Source: Chloroflexota bacterium (GTDB lineage: Bacteria; Chloroflexota; Limnocylindria; Limnocylindrales; CSP1-4). Taken from it: 7,025 nt of DNA. The notes below the pieces were generated by a model. That model was not told the origin of the DNA, made no database searches, and saw only the letters and a list, made by a program, of their open reading frames with translations. The DNA lies in the NCBI GenBank assembly GCA_021812735.1, contig JAKAMV010000551.1, positions 1 to 7,025 on the forward strand. The letters are read 5' to 3'. The translations under genes and the position numbers were made by a program. This document shows positions 6,677 to 7,025 of the stretch, piece after piece (the stretch's first letter is position 1; every line of letters begins with the position of its first letter).

Positions 6677-6833
6677 CCGCCACTGCCGGCTTGCCAACGC
6701 CGTCGCGCGACTGGTTGATCGGCTCGGCCTGTTGCCGCATCGTGCCGCCGAGCGGCTGCGGGGCGTGATCGGCGGCAATCTGTAATGGACTTGAGATCAC
6801 CGTGCCGTCGGGGGCGCGCCCATAGTTGCCCAA

Positions 6834-6871
6834 TGGTTGGGTGGCACGAGGCTCCCCACACGCCCCAACCA
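6834..6871. repeat. Inverted repeat with 8-base arms
   Basis: TGGTTGGG (6834-6841) and CCCAACCA (6864-6871) are perfect inverted copies separated by 22 bases. Within them GTGG (6841-6844) could also pair with CCAC (6856-6859). It lies in the divergent spacer, directly before the TTG at 6833 on the minus strand and about 70 bases before the plus-strand start at 6944. Confidence 0.4.
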
Positions 6872-6895
6872 GGCCCGCGCTGTGCGGCTGCCGGT

Positions 6896-6912
6896 TTGAC
6901 GTTCTGGGTCAA
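6896..6912. repeat. TTGAC-N7-GTCAA inverted repeat upstream of the last gene
   Basis: Two 5-base arms, TTGAC (6896-6900) and GTCAA (6908-6912), flank seven bases. The left arm, read with the next G, could also serve as a -35 (TTGACG). No good -10 lies 16-18 bases further on. If real, it would act as an operator for the gene at 6944. The arms are short enough to arise by chance. Confidence 0.25.
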
Positions 6913-6933
6913 TGACAAGGCCAGCTCGACCGA

Positions 6934-6938
6934 GGAGG
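6934..6938 (+). promoter_or_regulatory. Ribosome binding site (GGAGG) for the last gene
   Basis: GGAGG within GAGGAGGG stands five bases before the ATG at 6944. It is a strong Shine-Dalgarno core at a slightly short but normal distance, and it is the main support for calling the partial gene. Confidence 0.75.
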
Positions 6939-6943
6939 GTCTG

Positions 6944-7025
6944 ATGTCCCAGCAGCCGCCGCCCCCGTACAGCCCGCCCCCCTCGAGCCCGGCCCCATAC
7001 GCCGCTCCCGCGCCGCAGGCGTGGG
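6944..7025 (+). CDS. Partial gene with a Pro-rich N-terminus, product unknown
   Basis: Only the first 27 codons are inside the window. They begin MSQQPPPPYSPPPSSPAP and continue with Tyr, Ala, Pro and Gln. This low-complexity Pro/Gln/Tyr-rich start is common in high-GC bacteria on small membrane proteins (for example DUF4190, DUF4870 or RDD-type proteins), where it forms a disordered cytoplasmic tail before the first helix. That is a habit of such proteins, not evidence of this one's function. A good GGAGG lies five bases upstream. The gene is divergent from the membrane protein to its left. The ATG overlaps by one base the stop of a possible 10-codon frame that begins at 6912. Confidence 0.65.
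   Translation, partial: MSQQPPPPYSPPPSSPAPYAAPAPQAW

Larger units (their letters stand above)
6564..6943. other. Divergent spacer rich in inverted repeats
   Basis: If the membrane protein starts at 6563, this 380-base stretch is noncoding and carries both divergent promoters. It holds inverted repeats at 6631-6676, 6722-6753, 6732-6778 and 6834-6871. A TACACT on the minus strand (6594-6599 in plus coordinates) could be a -10 for the membrane protein, about 30 bases before the GTG, but its -35 is poor. Part of it (6564-6833) could instead be the N-terminal extension of the membrane protein. I see no tRNA or recognisable small RNA. Confidence 0.5.

Noticed and set aside
6231..6785. Plus-strand open frame of 184 codons across the start of the membrane protein
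   Set aside because: It overlaps the membrane-protein coding region antisense and then the repeat-rich spacer. No ribosome binding site or recognisable motif was seen.

Overview
The window comes from a strongly GC-rich bacterial chromosome. Codon third positions in the confident genes are almost all G or C. The gene content suggests an actinobacterial or Chloroflexota-like soil or aquatic lineage: a very large multi-GAF cyclic-di-GMP protein, a protein of the F420-dependent NADP reductase family, a GT-C-like membrane protein, and a protein with a Pro/Gln/Tyr-rich N-terminus. The phylum is an inference from style and cannot be fixed from this sequence. I see no tRNA, rRNA, insertion sequence, CRISPR array or phage gene.

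Layout. (1) Positions 1-3738, minus strand: one uninterrupted reading frame of at least 1246 codons that leaves the window at its C-terminal end. Its order is GAF-GAF-GAF-GGDEF-GAF-GGDEF(degenerate)-EAL. This gene is easy to miss, because its stop codon is outside the window and GC-rich shadow frames cover both strands here. (2) Positions 3739-3997: divergent intergenic region with a 15-base palindrome and a good ribosome binding site for the next gene. (3) Positions 3998-4603, plus strand: NADP-binding protein of the F420-dependent NADP reductase family. (4) Positions 4604-4823: convergent intergenic region with a triplicated GGCCCC and a small hairpin. (5) Positions 4824-6563, minus strand: polytopic membrane protein resembling GT-C glycosyltransferases, with an uncertain start that could lie as far upstream as 6833. 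(6) Positions 6564-6943: divergent spacer rich in inverted repeats. (7) Position 6944 to the right edge, plus strand: the first 27 codons of a protein with a Pro-rich start.

The genes alternate in strand (-, +, -, +), so no two share an operon in this window and no common pathway can be claimed. The most notable item is the first gene, a soluble signalling protein that carries both a cyclic-di-GMP synthesis module and a degradation module under at least four GAF sensor domains. I found no clear new system beyond that; the remaining observations are modest.
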